Assembly (NCBI RefSeq): GCF_051020955.1
Contig: NW_027477063.1
Coordinates: 39,273 to 103,272 of the forward strand
DNA length: 64,000 bases
DNA from: Megalopta genalis
Lineage: Eukaryota; Arthropoda; Insecta; Hymenoptera; Halictidae
Reading direction: 5' to 3'
Shown: positions 1 to 12,593 of the stretch, in pieces
How positions within the stretch are numbered: position 1 is the stretch's first letter
Layout: the number at the start of each line of letters is the position of its first letter
Position numbers and translations under genes: made by a program
The notes under the pieces: generated by a model
What the model saw: the letters and a program-made list of their open reading frames with translations, nothing else
Told to the model about the DNA's origin: nothing
Databases searched by the model: none

Positions 1-19
1 GCATGCGAAACAAACGAAT

Positions 20-505
20 TAGCTTCAAATCCATGCGAAACATGATGTAGCTTCATATCAATGCGAAGTAGAAGGCATGACTTCGAATCCATGCGAAACA
101 AATGTTTTAGCTTCAAATACCTGTGATATACATGATGTAGCTTCAACTGCATGCGAAACAAACGAGTTAGCTTCAAATCCAAGAGATAAACGTGATTTAG
201 GTTCATATCAATGCGAAGTAGAAGGCTTAGTTTCAAATCCATGCCAATCAAATTGTTTAGCTTCAAATATTTGTGATATACATGATTTGGCAAATGCATG
301 CGAAACAAATGAGTTAGCCACAAATCCAAGTGAATCAAATGATTTAGCTTCAAATCAATGCGAAGTAGAATGCTTATCTTCGAATCCATGCGAAACAAAT
401 GGCTTAGCTTCAAATACTTGTGATATACATGATTTAGCCTGAAAAGCAGGCGATACTAACGAGTTAGCTTCAAATCCATGCGAAACACATGATTTAGCTT
501 CAAAT
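20..505. repeat. ~1,106-bp tandem duplication, first copy (shared part)
   Basis: It shares rare variants with 1,126-1,611 at an offset of 1,106-1,107 bp: gaaacatgatgtagcttc, the odd aggcatg ending of a b unit, aatccaagaga, gatttaggttcatatc and gatttggcaaatgcatg. A 1-bp difference (aatacctgtg here, aatactgtg in the partner) changes the offset by one. The copies part company near 505, where this one has the +1 variant tcaattccgaag. Confidence 0.8.
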
Positions 506-734
506 CAATTCCGAAGTAGAAGGCTGATCTTCGAAACCATGCGAAACAACTTGGTCAGCATCAAATACTTGTGATATACATGATTTAGCTTCAAGAGCAT
601 GCGAGACAAACGAGTTAGCTTCAAATCCATGCGATACAGATGATTGAGCTCCAAATCAATGCGAAGTAAGAGGGTTAGCTTCAAATCCATGCGAATCAAA
701 TGGTTTAACTTCAAATATTTGTGTTATACATGAT

Positions 735-983
735 TTGGCTTCAACTGCGTGCGAAACAAATGTGTTAGCTCTAAATCCATACGAAACACATGATTTAGCT
801 TCAAATCAAAGCGAAGTAGAAGGCTTAGCTTCAAATCCAGACGAAACACATGATTTAGCTTCAAATCAATGCGAAGTAGAAGGCTTATCTTCGAATCCAT
901 GCGAAACAAATGGTTTAGCACCAAATACTTGCGATATACACGATTTAGCTTCAAATCCAGGCGAAACACATGGTTTAGCATAA
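735..983. repeat. Reference stretch for the 150-bp pentameric HOR (type I)
   Basis: This is a clear place to read the monomer order. In + frame translation the successive decamers are an e unit (ASTACETNVL), then a (NPYETHDL), b (QSEVEGL), a second a-b pair, c (SSNPCETNGL) and d (NTCDIHDL). Across the array the commonest order is a, b, c, d, e, giving 5 x 30 = 150 bp. The extra a-b pair here shows that one or two monomers can be gained or lost inside a HOR. The translation is only a convenient label; no protein is implied. Confidence 0.9.
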
Positions 984-1125
984 TATTAATGCGAAGCAAA
1001 TGGTTCAGCATCAAATACTTGTGATATACATGATTTAGCTTCAACAGCATGCGAGACAAACGAGTTAGCTTTAAATCCAAGCGAAAAACATGATTTAGAT
1101 TCAAATCAATTGCGAAGTAGAAGGG

Positions 1126-1611
1126 TTAGCTTCAAATCCATGCGAAACATGATGTAGCTTCATATCGATGCTAAGTAGGAGGCATGTCTTCGAATCCATG
1201 CGAAACAAATGGTTTAGCTTCAAATACTGTGATATACATGATGTAGCTTCAACTGCATGCGAAACAAACGAGTTAGCTTCAAATCCAAGAGAAAAATGTG
1301 ATTTAGGTTCATATCAATGCGAAGTAGAAGGCTTAGCTTCAAATCCATGCGAATCAAATGGTTTAGCTTCAAATATTTGTGATATACATGATTTGGCAAA
1401 TGCATGCGAAACAAATGAGTTAGCCACAAATCCAAGTGAATCACATGATTTAGCTTCAAATCAATGCGAAGTAGAACGCTTATCTTCGAATCCATGCGAA
1501 ACAGATGGCTTAGCTACAAATACTTGTGATATACATGATTTAGCTTGAAATGCAGGCGACACAAACGAGTTAGCCTCAAATCCATGCGAAACACATGATT
1601 TAGCTTCAAAT
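1126..1611. repeat. ~1,106-bp tandem duplication, second copy (shared part)
   Basis: Partner of 20-505. The rare 3-bp-deleted monomer (gatttggcaaatgcatg) recurs at about 1,391, which could hardly arise twice by chance at the same offset. Point differences such as gataaacgtg versus gaaaaatgtg show divergence after duplication. Confidence 0.8.
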
Positions 1612-2380
1612 CCATGCGAAACACATGATTTAGCTTCAAATCAATGCGAAGGAGAAGGCTGATCTTCTAATCCATGCGAAACAAATGGCTTAGCTTCAAA
1701 TACTTGTGATATATATGATTTAGCTTCAAATGCAGGCGATACAAACTAGTTAGCTTCAAATCCATGCGAAACACATGCTTTAACTTCAAATCAATGCGAA
1801 GTAGAAGGCTGATCTTCCAATGCATGCGAAACAAATAGGTCAGCATCAAATACTTGTTTTATACATGACATTGCTTCAACTGCATGCAAAACAAATGAGC
1901 TAGATTCAAATCCATGCGAAACACATGATTTAGCTTCAAATCAATGCGAAGTAGAAGGCATGTCTTCGAATCCATGCGAAACAAATGGTTTAGCTTCAAA
2001 TACCTGTGATATACATGATGTAGCTTCAACTGCATGCGAAACAAACGAGTTAGATTCGAATCCAAGCGAAACACATTATTTAGCTTCAAATCAATGCGAA
2101 CTAGATGGCTTAGCTTCCAATCCATGCGAAACAAATGGTTTAACTTCAAATACTTGTGATATATATGATTTAGCTTTAACTGCTTGCGAAACAAACGAGT
2201 TAGCTTCAAACCCATGCGAAACACATTATTTAGCTTCAAGTCAATGCGAAGTTGAAGGCTTAGCTTCAAATCCATGCGAATCAGAAAGGTTCAGCTTCAA
2301 ATACTTGTGATATACATGATTTAGCTTTAACTGTATGCAAAACAAATGAGTTAGCTTCAAACACATGCGAAACAAATGAT

Positions 2381-5100
2381 TAAGCTTCAAACACTTGGGA
2401 TATAAGTGATATAGCTTTAAATGCAGACGAATCAAACGAGTTAGCATCAAAATCCAAGCGATACACATGACTTACATTTAAATCAATGCGAAGTAGAAGG
2501 TTTAGCTTCAAATCTAAGCGAAACACATGATTTAGCGCAGGAACTTGCGACATAAGTGATACAGCTTTAAATGCAGACGAATCAAACGAGTTAGCTTCAA
2601 AATCCATGCGATAACCATGATTTAGATTCAAATCAATGCGAGGTAGAAGGCTTATCTTGAAATCCATGAGAAACAAATCATTTAGGTTCAGATACTTGCG
2701 ATATAAGTGACATAGCTTCAAATGCAGACGAGTTAGATTCAAATCCAAGAGAAGCACATGATTTAGCTTCTAATCAATGCGATGTAGAAGGTTTAGCTTC
2801 AAATTCATGCGAAACAAATGATTTAGTATCCAATAGATGCGATATAAGTGATATAGCTTCAAATGCAGGAGAAACAATCGAGTTAACTTCAAGTCCATGC
2901 GAAACACATGAATTAGCTGCAAATCAATGCGATGTAGAAGGTTTAGCTTCAAGTCCATGCGAAACAAATGATTTAGCTACAAGCACTTGCGAAATAAGTG
3001 ATATAGCTTCAAATGCAGGAGAAACAAATCAGTTAGTTCCAAATACATGCGAAACACTTTATTTAGCTGCCTATCAATGCGATGTAGATGGTGTAGCTTC
3101 ACATCCATGCGAAACAAATGATTCAGCATCATATAGTTGCGATATAAATGACATAGCTTCAAATGCAGACGAATCAAACGAGTTAGAATCAAAATCCAAG
3201 CGATACACACGACTTAGCTTTAAATCAATGCGAAGAAGAAGATTTAGCTTCAAATCGATGCGACACAAAGATATAGCTTCAGATACTTGCGATATAAGTG
3301 ATATAGCTTCCAATGCAGACGAAACAATCGAGTTAGCTTCAAATACAAGCGACACACATGATTTAGCTTCAAATCAATGCGATGTAGAAGGTTTAGCTTC
3401 AAATCCAAGCGAGACACATGATTTAGCTGCAAATCAATGCGATGTAGAAGGTGTAGCTTCAAATCCATGCGAAACAAATGATTTAGCACCAGATACTTGC
3501 GATATAAGTGATACAGCTATAAATGCAGGGGAAACAAACGAGTTAGCTTCAGACCCATGCAAAACACATGACTAAGCTTCTAAACAATTCTATGTAGAAG
3601 GTTTAGCTTGAACTCCAGGCGAAACGCATGATTTAGAACAGGAAATTGCGATGTAAGTGATATAGCTTCCAATGCAGACGAAACAATCGTGTTAGCTTCA
3701 AATACAAGCGACACACATGATTTAGCTTCAAATCAATGCGATGTGGAAGGTTTAGCTTCAAATCCATGCGAAACACATGATTTAGCTGCAAATCAATGCG
3801 ATGTAGAAGGTTTAGCTTCAAGTCCATGCGAAACAAATGATTTAGCTACAAGCACTTGCGGTAGAAGTGATATAGCTTCAAATGCAGGAGAAACAAATCA
3901 GTTAGCTGCAAATACGTGCGAAACACTTCATTTAGCTGCAAATCAATGCGATGTAGAAGGTTTAGCTTCAAATACATGCGAAACAAATGATTTAGCTTCA
4001 GATAGTTGCGATATAAGTGATATAGCATCAAATGCAGACGAATCAAACGTGCTAGCATCAAAATCCAAGCGATACACATGACTTAGCTTTAAATCAATAC
4101 GAAGTAGAAGGTTTAGCTTCGAATCCTTGCGACACAAAGATATAGCTTCAGATACTTGCGATATAAGTGATATAGCTTCCAGTGCAGACGAAACAAACGA
4201 GCTAGCTTCAACACAATAATAAACACATGATTTAGCTTCAAATCAATGCGATGTAGAAGGATTAGCTTCAAATCCATGCGAAGGAAATGATTGAGCTTCA
4301 AACACTTGCGATATAGGTGACATAGCTTCAAATGCAGACGAAACAAACGAGTTAGTTTCCAATCCAAGCGAAACACATGATTTAGCTTCAAATCAGTGCG
4401 ATGTAGAAGGTTTGGCTTCAAATCCAATCGAAACAAATGATTTAGCTTCAAATCAATGCGATGTAGAAGGTTTAGCTTCAAATCCATGCGATGTAGTAGG
4501 TTAGCTTCAAATCCATGCGAAACAAAGGGATTTAGCTTCAAACACTTCGGATATAAGTGATATTGCTTCAAATGCAGACGAATCAAACGAGTTAGCATCA
4601 AAATCCATGCGATACATATCATTTAGCTACAAATCGATACGAAGTAGATGGCTTAGCTACAAATCCATGCGAAACACATGATTTAGCTACAAATTAATGC
4701 GATGAAGAAGGTTTAGCATCAAATCATGCGAAACAAACGGTTTAGCTTCAGATACATGCGATATAAGTGATATAGCTTCGACTGTAGGTGAAACAGACTA
4801 GTTAGCCTCAAAATCCATGCCATACACATGATTTAGCCTTAAATCAAAGCGAAGTAGAAGGCTTAGCTTCAAATCCATGCTAAACAAATGATTTAGGTTC
4901 AGATAATTGCGATATAAGTGATATAGGTTCAAGTGCAGGGGAAACAAACGAGTTAGAATCAAATTCATGCAAAAAACAAGATTTAGCTTCAAATCGATAC
5001 GAAGTAGAAGGCTTAGCTTCAAATCCATGCGAAACACATGATTTATCTTCAAATCAATGCGGAGTAGAAGACTAAGTTTCAAAACCATGCGAAACGTATA
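2381..5100. repeat. Type II HOR block
   Basis: The d units read tgcgatataagtgat, the e units caaatgcag(a/g)cgaaac, and the b units gatgtagaaggt. Two further duplications sit inside: about 3,290-3,480 recurs at 3,650-3,840 (offset 359), and about 2,900-3,240 at 3,769-4,110 (offset 869, sharing the rare aagcacttgcg and aaaatccaagcgatacac). Two shortened 29-bp d units (gcaggaacttgcg near 2,536, acaggaaattgcg near 3,636) follow an a unit directly, with b and c missing. The recurrent 31-bp variant with aaaatcca shifts the reading frame by one. Confidence 0.85.
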
Positions 5101-6050
5101 GGTTAGAATCAAATACTTGTTTTATACATGATTTAGCTCCAACTGCATGTGAAACAAACGTGTTAGCTTCAAATTCATGCGAAACACATGAGTCAGCTTC
5201 AAATCAATGCCAAGTAGAAAGCTTAACTTCGAATCCATGGGAAACAAATGATTTAGCTACAAATACTTGTGATATACATGATTTAGCTTCAACTGCATGC
5301 GAAACAAACAAGATAGCTTCAAATCCATGCGAAACACATGATTTAGCTTCAAATTCATTCGAAGCACGTTGTTTAGCTTAATAATCATGCGAAACAAGTG
5401 ATCCAGCTTCAAATACTTGTGATATGCACAATTTAGCTTCAACTGTTCCTGAAACAAACGTGTTAGCTTCAAATGCAAGCGATAAACATGATTCAGCTTC
5501 AAATCAATGCGAAGTAGAAGGCTTAGCTTCAAATCCATGCAAAAAAAAACATGATTTAGCTTCAAACTCATTCGAAGCACATGGTTTAGATTAATATTCA
5601 TGCGAAACAAATGGTTCAGCTTCAAATACTTGTGATATACATGATTTAGCTTCAAATGCATGCGAAACAAACGAGTTAGCTTCATATCCAAGCGGATGAG
5701 ATGATTTAGCTTCGAATCAATACGATTTAGAAGGTTTAGCTTCAAATCTATGCCAAACGAATGCTTGAGCTTCAAACACTTGGGATATAGGTGATATAGC
5801 TTAAACTGCATGCGAAACAAACGAGTTAGCTTCAAATCCATGCTAAACATATGGTTTTGCTTCAAATCAATGCGAAGTAGAAGGCTTAGCTGCAAGTTCA
5901 TGCGAATCGAGTGGATTAGCTTCAAAAACTTGTGATATACATGATTTAGCTTCAACTGCAAGCGAAACAAACGTGTTAGCTGCAAATCCAAGCCAAAAAA
6001 ACATGATTTAGCTTCAAACAAATGCGAAGTAGAAGGCTTAGCTTCAAATG
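5101..6050. repeat. Type I HOR block with A-run variants
   Basis: Type I returns with tacttgttttatacatgat and caactgcatgtgaaac. Features are a-unit variants with ttcattcgaagcac followed by agcttaat (a + frame stop), and monomers in which gcgaaacac has become a long A run (near 5,540 and 5,994). The segment 5,805-6,100 is the apparent source or sister of 12,594-12,889. Confidence 0.8.
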
Positions 6051-6162
6051 CTTGCGAATATAAGTGATATAGCTTCAAATGCAGGGGAAACAAACGAGTT
6101 AGCATCAAATCCATGCTAAACACATGATTTAGCTTCAAATTCATGCGAAACACATGGTTTAG

Positions 6163-6222
6163 CTACATATTCTAACGAAACAATTGGCTTACCTTTTGAT
6201 ACTTGTGATAAACATGATCTAG
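6163..6222. repeat. 60-bp marker cassette, copy 1
   Basis: A two-monomer variant starting ctacatattctaacg, then ggcttaccttttgatac, ending aaacatgatctag. Within the window this wording occurs only in seven places, so it tags blocks that share ancestry. This copy has aattggctt and gtgataaac. Confidence 0.9.
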
Positions 6223-6249
6223 CTTCAAATGTAGGCGAAACAAACGAGT

Positions 6250-9200
6250 TAGATTCAAATCCATGCGACGCACATGATTTAGCTTCAAATCAATGCGAAG
6301 TTGAAGGCTTAACTTCAAATCCATGCGAAACAAAATGTTTAGATTCAAATACTTGTGATATAGATGACTTAGCTTCAACTGCATGCGAAACAAACGAGTT
6401 AGCTTCAAATCCATCCGAAACACATGATTTAGCAGCAAATCAATGCGAAGTAGAAGGTTTAGCTTTAAATCCAAGCGAAACACATGATTTAGCTTCAAAT
6501 CAATGCTAATTGGAAGGCTTAGCTTCAAATCCATGCGAAATAAATGAGTTACATTCAAACACTTGCGATATAAGTGATATTGCTTAAAATGCAGACGAAT
6601 CTATCGAGTTAGCTTGGAAATCCATGCGATACATATCATTTAGCTTCAAATCGATAGGAAGCAGAAGGCTTAGCTTCAAATCCATGCGAAACGAATGATT
6701 TAGGTTCAGATACTTGCGATATAAGTAATATAGCTGCAAATTCAGGCGAAACTAACGAGTTAGCTTCAAATCCATGCGAAACAAATGATTAAGCTGGATA
6801 TCAATGCGATGTAGAAGATTTATCTTCAAATCCATGCAAAATAAATGATTTAGCATCAGATACTTGCGATATAACTGATATAGCTTCAAATGCAGGGGAA
6901 GCAAACGAGTTAGCATCAAATCCATGCAAAACACATGATTAAGCTTTAAATCAATGCGATGTAGTAGGTTTAGCTTCAAATCCATGCGACACAAATGATT
7001 TAGCTTCAGATACTTGCGATATAAGTGATATAGCTTCAAATGCAGACTAAACAAACGAGTTAGCTACAAGTCCAAACGAAACACATGATTTAGCTTCGAA
7101 TCAATGCGATGTAGAATGTTTAGCTTCAAATCCATGCGACACAAATGATTTAGCTTCAGATACTTGCGATATATGTGATATAGCTACAAATGCAGGCGAA
7201 ACAAACGAGTTAGCATCAAATCCATGCGAAACACATGATTTAGCTTCAATTCAATGCGAAGTTAAAGGCTTAGCTTCAAAGCCATCCGAAACAAATGATT
7301 TATGATCAGATACTTGCGATATAAGTGATATAGCTACAAATGCTGGAGAAACCAACGAGTTTGCTCGAAATCTATGCGAAACAACTGATTTAGCTTCAAA
7401 TCAATGCGAAGTAGAAGGCTTAGCATCAAATCCATGCGGAACAAATGATTTAGCATCAGATACTTGCGATATATGTGATATAGCTTCAAATGCAGCCGAA
7501 ACAACCGAGTGAGCTTCAAATCCATGCGAGGCACATCATTTAGCTTCAAATCAATGCGAAGTGAAAGGCTTAGCTAGAAATCCACGCGGAACAAATGATT
7601 TAGGTTCAGATACTTGCGATATAAGTGATATAGCTGCAAATTCAGGCGAAACTAACGAGTTAGCTTCAAATCCATGCGAAAGACATGATTTAGCATCAAT
7701 TCAATGCGAAGTTGAAGGCTTAACTTCAAAGCCATCCGAAACAAATGATTTATGATCAGGTACTTGCGATATAAGTGATATAGTTTCAAATGCTGGAGAA
7801 ACCAACGAGTTTGCTCGAAATCTATGCGAAACAACTGATTTAGCTTCAAATCAATGCGAACTAGAAGGCTTAGCTTCAAATCCATGCGGAACAAATGATT
7901 TAGCATCAGATACATGCGATATATGTGATATAGCTTCAAATGCAGGGGAAACAAACGAGTTAGCATCAAATCCATGCGAAACACATGATTTAGCTTCAAA
8001 TTCATGCGAAACACATGGTTTAGCTACATATTCTAACGAAACAATTGGCTTACCTTTTGATACTTGTGATAAACATGATCTAGCTTCAAATGTAGGCGAA
8101 ACAAACGAGTCAGATTCAAATCCATGCGAAGCACATGATTTAGCTTCAAATCAATGCGAAGTAGAAGGCTTAACTTCAAATCCATGCGAAACAAAATGTT
8201 TAGATTCAAATACTTGTGATATACATGACTTAGCTTCAACTGCATGCGAAACAAACGAGTTAGCTTCAAATCCATCCGAAACACATGATTTAGCAGCAAA
8301 TCAATGCGAAGTAGAAGGCTTAGCTTTAAATCCAAGCGAAACACATGATTTAGCTTCAAATCAATGCTAATTGGAAGGCTTAGCATCAAATCCATGCGAA
8401 ATAAATGAGTTACATTCAAACACTTGCGATGTAAGTGATATAGCCTAAAATGCAGACGAATCTATCGAGTTAGCTTGGAAATCCATGCGATACATATCAT
8501 TTAGCTTCAAATCGATAGGAAGCAGAAGGCTTAGCTTCAAATCGATGCGAAACGAATGATTTAGGTTCAGATACTTGCGATATAAGTAATATAGCTGCAA
8601 ATTCAGGCGAAACTAACGAGTTAGCTTCAAATCCATGCGAAACACATGATTAAGCTGGATATCAATGCGATGTAGAAGATTTATCTTCAATTCCATGCAA
8701 AATAAATGATTTAGCATCAGATACTTGCGATATAACTGATATAGCTTCTAATGCAGGGGAAGCAAACGAGTTAGCATCAAATCCATGCAAAACACATGAT
8801 TTTGCTTCAAATCAATGCGATGCAGAAGGTGTACCTTCAAATCCATGCAAAACACATTATTTAGCTTCAAATCAATGCGATGCAGAAGGTTTAGCTTCAA
8901 ATCCAAGCGAAACACATGATTTGGTTCAAATCAATGCGATGTAGAAGGTTTAGCTTCAACTCCATGCGAAACAAATGATTTGGCTTCAAACACTTGGGAT
9001 ATAAGTGTTATAGCTTCAAATGCAGACGAATCAAAATAGTTAGCTTCAAAATCCATGCGATACATATCATTTAACTTCAAATCTATACGAAGTAGAAGGC
9101 TTAGCATCAAATTCATGCGAATCAAATGATTTAGGTTCAGATACTTGCGATATAAGTGATATAGCTTCAACTGCAGACGAAACTAACGAGTTAGCTTCAA

Positions 9201-9582
9201 ATCCATGCAAAACACATGATTAAGCTTCAAATCGATGCGAAGTAGAAGGCTTAGCTTCAAAGCAATGCGATGTAGATGGTTTACATTCAAATCTATGCGA
9301 AACAAATGATTTAGCTTCAAACAATTGGGATATAAGTGATATAGCTTCAAATGCAGCCGAATCAAACGAGTTAGTTTCAAATCCAAGCGAATCACATGAT
9401 TCAGCTTCAAATCAATGCGATGTAGAAGGTTTAGATTCAAATCCATGCGAAACAAATGATCTAGCTTCAAACACTTGGGATGTAAGTGATATAGCTACAA
9501 ATGCTGACGAATCAAACGAGTTAGCTTCAAAATCCATGCGATACATATCATTTAACTTCAAATCGATACGAAGTAGAAGGCT
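6250..9582. repeat. 3.3-kb dispersed duplication, left copy
   Basis: Collinear with 14,898-18,227 at an offset of 8,648 bp, falling to 8,645 after a 3-bp difference (gatgcagaaggtgta near 8,820 versus gatgcaggtgta near 17,467). Shared rare features include gaatctatcgag, tggatatcaatgcg, aaaatagttagc and aagcaatgcgatgtagatgg. Homology stops on the right at 9,582, just after gaaggct. One interior stretch (about 7,245-7,419) does not match its partner and looks replaced there. Confidence 0.9.
8024..8083. repeat. 60-bp marker cassette, copy 2
   Basis: Same wording as the copy at 6,163 (aattggctt, gtgataaac), displaced by 1,861 bp together with its flanks. Confidence 0.9.
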
Positions 9583-9760
9583 TAGCTTCAAATCCATGCG
9601 AAACAAATGATTTAGATTCAGATACTTGCGATATAAGTGATATAGCTTCAAATGCATGGGAAACAAACGAGTTAGCTTCAAATCCATGCAAAACACATGA
9701 TTTAGCTTCAAATCAATGCGATGCAGAAGGTTTAGCTTCAAATCCATGCGAAATAAATGG

Positions 9761-12593
9761 TTTAGCTACAAATACTTGTGATATACGTTATTTAGATTCA
9801 ACTGCATGCGCAACAAACGAATTAGCTTCAAGTCCATGTGAAACCCATGATTTAGCAGCAAATCAATGGGATGTAGAAGGTTTAGCTTCAAATCCATGCG
9901 AACCCAAAAATTTAGCTTCAAATACTTGGTTTATAAGCGATATAGCTTCCAATGCAGGCGAAACAAACGAGCTAGCTTCAAATACAAGCGAAACACATGA
10001 TTTAGCTTCAAAACAATGAGATGTAGAAGGTTTAGATTCAAATCCATGCAACACATATGATTTGGCTTCAAATACTTGCGATATAAATGATATAGCTTCA
10101 AATGCAGCCGAAACAACTGAGTTAGCTTCAAATCCATGCAAAACACATGATTAAGCTTCAAACAATTGGGATAGAAGTGATATAGCTTCAAATGCGGACG
10201 AATCAAATGAGTTAGCTTCAAAATCCAAGCGAAACACATGATTTAGCTTTAATAAGTGCGATGTAGAATGTTTCGCTTCAAATCCATGGGAAACAAATGA
10301 TTTAGCTTCAAATACTTGGGATATAAGTGATATAGCTTCAAATGCAGACAAAACAGACGAGTTAGCTTCAAATCCATGCGAAACAAATGATATAGCTTCA
10401 GATACTAGCGATATAGGGGATATAGCTTCAAATGCAGACGAAACAAACGAGTTAGCTTCAAATCCATGCGAAACACATGATTTAGCCGCAAATCAATGCG
10501 ATGTAGAAGTTTTAGCTTCAAATCCATGCGAAACGAATGATTCAGCTTCAAACAATTGGGATATAAGTGATATAGCTTCAAATGCTGAGGAATCAAACGA
10601 GTTAGCTTCAAAATCCATGCGACACAAATGATTTAGATTCAGATACTTGAGATGTAAGTTATATAGCTTCAAATGCAGGCGAAACTAACGAGTTAGCTTC
10701 AAATCCATACGAAACACATGATTTTGCTGCAAATCCATGCGATGTAGATGATTTAGCTTCAAAGCCGTGCGAAACAAATGATTTAGCATCAGATACTTGC
10801 TATATAACTGATATAGCTTCAAGTGCAGGGGAAACAAACGAGTTAGAATCAAATCCATGCAAAACACTTGATTTAGCGTCAAATCAATGCGATGTAGAAG
10901 GTTCAGCTTCAAATCCAAGCGAAACAAATGATTTAGCTTCAAATCAATGCGATGTAGAAGGTTTAGCTTCAAATCCATGCGAAAAAAATGATTTAGCTTC
11001 AAACACTTGGGATATAAGTAATATAGCTTCAAATGCAGACGAATCAAACGAGTTAGCTTCAAATCCATGCGATACATTTCATTTAGCCTCAAATCGATAC
11101 GAAGTAGAAGGCTTAGCTTCAAATCCATGCGAAACAAATGATTTAGATTCAGATACTTGCGATATAAGTGATATATCTTCAAATGCAGGCGAAATTAACG
11201 AGTTAGCTTCAAATCCATGCGGAACACATGATTTAGCTGCAAATCCATGCGGTGCAGAAGGTTTAGCTTCAAATCCATGCGAAATAAATGGTTTAGTTTC
11301 AAACGCTTGGGATATAAGTGATATAGCTACAAATGCAGGGGCAACAAACGAGTTAGCTTCAAATCCATACAAAACACATGATTAAGCTTCAAATCAATGC
11401 TATGTCGAAGGTTTAGCTTCAAATCCATGCGAAAAAAATGATTTAGATTCAGATACTTGAGATATAAGTTATATAGCTTCAAATGCAGGCGAAACTAACG
11501 AGTTAGCTTCAAAATCCATGCGATACACATGATTTAGCTTCAAATCAATGCGAGGTAGAAGGCTTATCTTGAAATCCATGAGAAACAAGTGAATTAGGTT
11601 CAGATACTTGCGATATAAGTGATATAGCTTCAAATGCAGGGGAAACAAACGAGTTAGCATCAAATCCATGCAAAACACATGATTTAGCTGCAAATAAATG
11701 CGAGGTAGAAGGTTAATCTTGAAATCCATGAGAAACAAATGATTTAGGTTCAGATACTTGCGATATAAGTGATATAGCTTCAAATGCAGACGAAAGAAAC
11801 GAGTTAGCTTCAAAATCCATGCGATACATATCATTTAACTTCAAATCGATAAGAAGTAGAATGCTTAGCTTCAAATCCATGCGAAACAAACGAGATAGCT
11901 TCAAATCCAAGCCAAAGACATCATTTAGCTTCAAATCTATGCGAAGTAGAAGGCTTAGCCTCAAATCCTTGCGAAACACATGATTTAGCTTCAAATCAAT
12001 GCGAAGTAGAAGGCTTATCTTCGAATCCATGCGAAACAAATCTTTTAGCTTCAAATACATGTGATATACATGATTTAGCTTCAACTGCATGCAAAACGAA
12101 CGAGTTAGCTTCATATCCAAGCGAAACACATGATTAAGCTTCAAATCAATTCGAAGTAGAAGGATTAGCTTCAAATCCATGCGAAACAAATGGTTTAGCT
12201 ACAAATACTTGTGGTATACGTTATTTATATTCAACTGCATGCGCAACAAACGAATTAGCTTCAAATCCATGTGAAACCCATGATTTAGCAGCAAATCAAT
12301 GGGATGTAGAAGGTTTAGCTTCAAATCCATGCGAAACCAATGATTTAGCTTCAAATCAGTGCGATTTAGAAGGTTTAGCTTCAAATCCAAGTGAAATACA
12401 TCATTAAGCTTGAAATCAATGCGATGTAGAAGGTTTAGCTTCAAATCCATGCGAAACAAATGATTTAGCTTCAAACACTTTAGGTATATGTGATATAGCT
12501 TCAAATGCAGCCGAAACAACCGAGTGGGCTTCAAATCCATGCGAGGCACATCATTTAGCTTCAAATCAATGCGAAGTGAAAGGCTTAGCTAGA
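9761..12593. repeat. Type II block with two short type I islands
   Basis: Type II throughout except about 9,771-9,830 and about 11,880-12,260, where tgtgatatacatgat-like d units and caactgcatgc e units appear. About 9,740-9,900 recurs at 12,173-12,333 (offset 2,433), sharing the rare atacgttattta, gcgcaacaaacg and aatcaatgggatgtag. Several HOR units lack one or two monomers. Confidence 0.8.

Larger units (their letters stand above)
1..2380. repeat. Type I HOR block, left end
   Basis: The d monomers read tgtgatatacatgat and the e monomers caactgcatgcgaaac, the type I diagnostics. The block is degenerate. It has a 3-bp deletion near 291-297 (gatttggcaaatgcatg), single-base insertions near 510, 670 and 1,115, and in-frame stops at 440-442 (TGA), 981-983 (TAA) and 1,747-1,749 (TAG). 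It contains a ~1.1-kb internal duplication, listed separately. The switch to type II follows at about 2,390, where cacttgggatataagtgat first appears. Confidence 0.85.
6051..9760. repeat. Mainly type II block with mixed segments
   Basis: Type II d and e units dominate. Two near-identical mixed segments (about 6,163-6,560 and 8,024-8,420, offset 1,861) carry the ctacatattctaacg cassette followed by type I-like d and e units (gatttagattcaaatac, atgacttagcttcaactgc). Much of the block recurs at 14.9-18.2 kb. A marker variant gaggcacatcatttag near 7,529 recurs at about 12,543, 14,015, 14,315, 14,765 and 16,177. Confidence 0.85.

Noticed and set aside
896..912. CENP-B box-like site in c monomers
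   Set aside because: ttcgaatccatgcgaa has TTCG and CGAA arms around an 8-bp spacer, but lacks the A and the CGGG end required by the CENP-B box.
5257..6153. 298-codon open stretch on the minus strand
   Set aside because: Same decamer pattern with no unique domain. It ends and begins wherever a monomer happens to carry a stop, and an A-run change would shift its frame.
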